Source: Seohaeicola_A nanhaiensis (lineage in GTDB: Bacteria; Pseudomonadota; Alphaproteobacteria; Rhodobacterales; Rhodobacteraceae). Taken from it: a DNA stretch of 33,465 nucleotides. Location: the NCBI RefSeq assembly GCF_042654245.1, contig NZ_JBHSGI010000023.1, forward strand, positions 1-33,465. The letters run 5' to 3'. Below the pieces are notes generated by a model, which saw nothing but the letters and a program-made list of their open reading frames with translations, searched no databases and was not told the origin of the DNA. Positions 32,937 through 33,465 of the stretch are shown one piece after another. The first letter of the stretch is position 1. Each line of letters begins with the position of its first letter. Both the position numbers and the translations under genes were made by a program.

Positions 32937-33193
32937 ATCCGACAAGTAAATGGCGCGCTCTACGGAATCACAACGGCGATTCTCTGTATTTTTTACCGGC
33001 CTGTCCAAGGGGTCGTCGTAGGCTGAACGTCAGGGCTTCCGGGACGCTGCCATGGTACCGGCGCGTGAATGGCAGGGCGGGCTGTCTGGTCGGTCATTGA
33101 TTATTGCGCTTCGTCTTGCGGGCTTAGACTGTGTTGGTTGGTTTGGTCACTGTGGCGTCATGTGGTCTGCGGGCGGCCTTCCCTGCCTTGCGC
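32937..33193. other. Intergenic region, nothing convincing
   Basis: No gene, repeat or hairpin stands out. A weak resemblance to the shared promoter (TTTACC, 16 bases, CGTC at 32992-33017) has two mismatches in the -35 element, and no clear gene follows it on the plus strand. Short plus-strand open frames reach from about 33052 to 33358 but have no recognisable domain. Confidence 0.3.
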
Positions 33194-33340
33194 CTAGCGT
33201 CGGTTCCTGTCTTGAGGGCTTTTTACAGGGATGGCCACGAGCGCTTCTTCGACAACAATGCCGTCACGATGTGCTTCGACTATTCTGCTGGCGAGCAAAA
33301 CCGAAACGAGGATACCAACCAGAATGAGAGGTCCGAACAT
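33194..33340 (-). CDS. Hypothetical 48-aa single-pass membrane protein
   Basis: From the ATG at 33340 (GGAAG site upstream) the product is 48 aa: one hydrophobic segment right at the N-terminus (MFGPLILVGILVSVLLASRIV) followed by a polar tail ending in NRR. The frame is open further upstream to 33454, giving 86 aa with a basic N-terminal extension, but that part looks non-coding. No family is recognised and the gene is isolated near the right edge of the window. It is supported only by the ribosome binding site and the clean membrane segment, so it may be spurious. Confidence 0.35.
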   Translation of the reverse strand: MFGPLILVGILVSVLLASRIVEAHRDGIVVEEALVAIPVKSPQDRNRR

Positions 33341-33465
33341 GTCTGTCTTCCTTACTGATGAACGCTGATTGCGCGGTTCATAAGGGTAGACGCCGGCTGG
33401 GAGTGTCCTGAACTTTGTGTATCCGGGCCGGCCCATGCGGTTTGGGATACTCAAGCGTCGAAGCG

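Noticed and set aside
32992..33017. Seventh copy of the ECF-type promoter
   Set aside because: TTTACC-N16-CGTC keeps the spacing and -10 box but has two mismatches in the -35 box, and no convincing gene follows on the plus strand.

Overview
The window looks like a high-GC alphaproteobacterial chromosome segment, most likely Rhodobacterales. This is inferred from base composition, codon use and gene families, not from a marker gene. No rRNA, tRNA, CRISPR array, transposase or phage gene is visible. Almost every gene belongs to one theme: ATP production, redox and membrane maintenance when respiration is limited, mixed with metal-handling proteins.

Layout, left to right. (1) 65-2211, minus: a saccharopine-dehydrogenase-like oxidoreductase, an isoprenylcysteine-methyltransferase-like membrane protein and a His/Gly-tailed DUF2933 protein. 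(2) 2319-9240, minus: a tightly packed operon of a 54-aa Cys-rich protein, a DUF5676-like membrane protein, a beta-CASP metallo-beta-lactamase RNase, an archaeal-type AMP phosphorylase, a class III-like PRPP synthetase and a divergent phosphoketolase. Read in order it suggests RNA to NMP to ribose bisphosphate to pentose phosphate to acetyl phosphate plus triose phosphate. (3) 9424-11905, minus: cardiolipin synthase and a geranylgeranyl-reductase-like flavoprotein. (4) 12198-16638, minus: an operon of an unknown protein, DUF3141 alpha/beta hydrolase, a 59-aa His/Gly membrane protein, FabI, an orphan Rieske protein and a CBS-CBS-BON protein. (5) 16731-19463: two ECF sigma factors with CxC linkers and Cys-rich C-termini (CorE-like) flanking an EamA transporter. 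(6) 19790-22181, plus: cyclopropane-fatty-acid synthase (frameshifted in a G run) overlapping an archaeal-type (type II) GAPDH. (7) 22216-30041, minus: a heavy-metal P-type ATPase with an unusual CPD motif, an arginine/ornithine-type antiporter, arginine deiminase, ornithine carbamoyltransferase, carbamate kinase and an SDR enzyme. (8) 30292-33340: a patatin, a nuoN remnant, a DUF6629 membrane protein and a doubtful small protein.

The most striking observation is regulatory. Six intergenic sites share the pattern TGTAAC (or one-base variants), exactly 16 bases, then CGTC, each correctly oriented in front of a gene or operon: the Cys-rich/RNase/phosphoketolase operon, the DUF3141-FabI-Rieske-CBS operon, the second sigma gene itself, cfa-GAPDH, the ATPase-arginine deiminase operon, and the patatin. 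This is an ECF-type promoter layout, and it implies one self-activated, possibly metal- or redox-sensing regulon. The regulon would join RNA salvage, the phosphoketolase route, arginine fermentation, an alternative GAPDH, lipid remodelling and metal export. The sites were read directly; the regulon and its physiology are inference.
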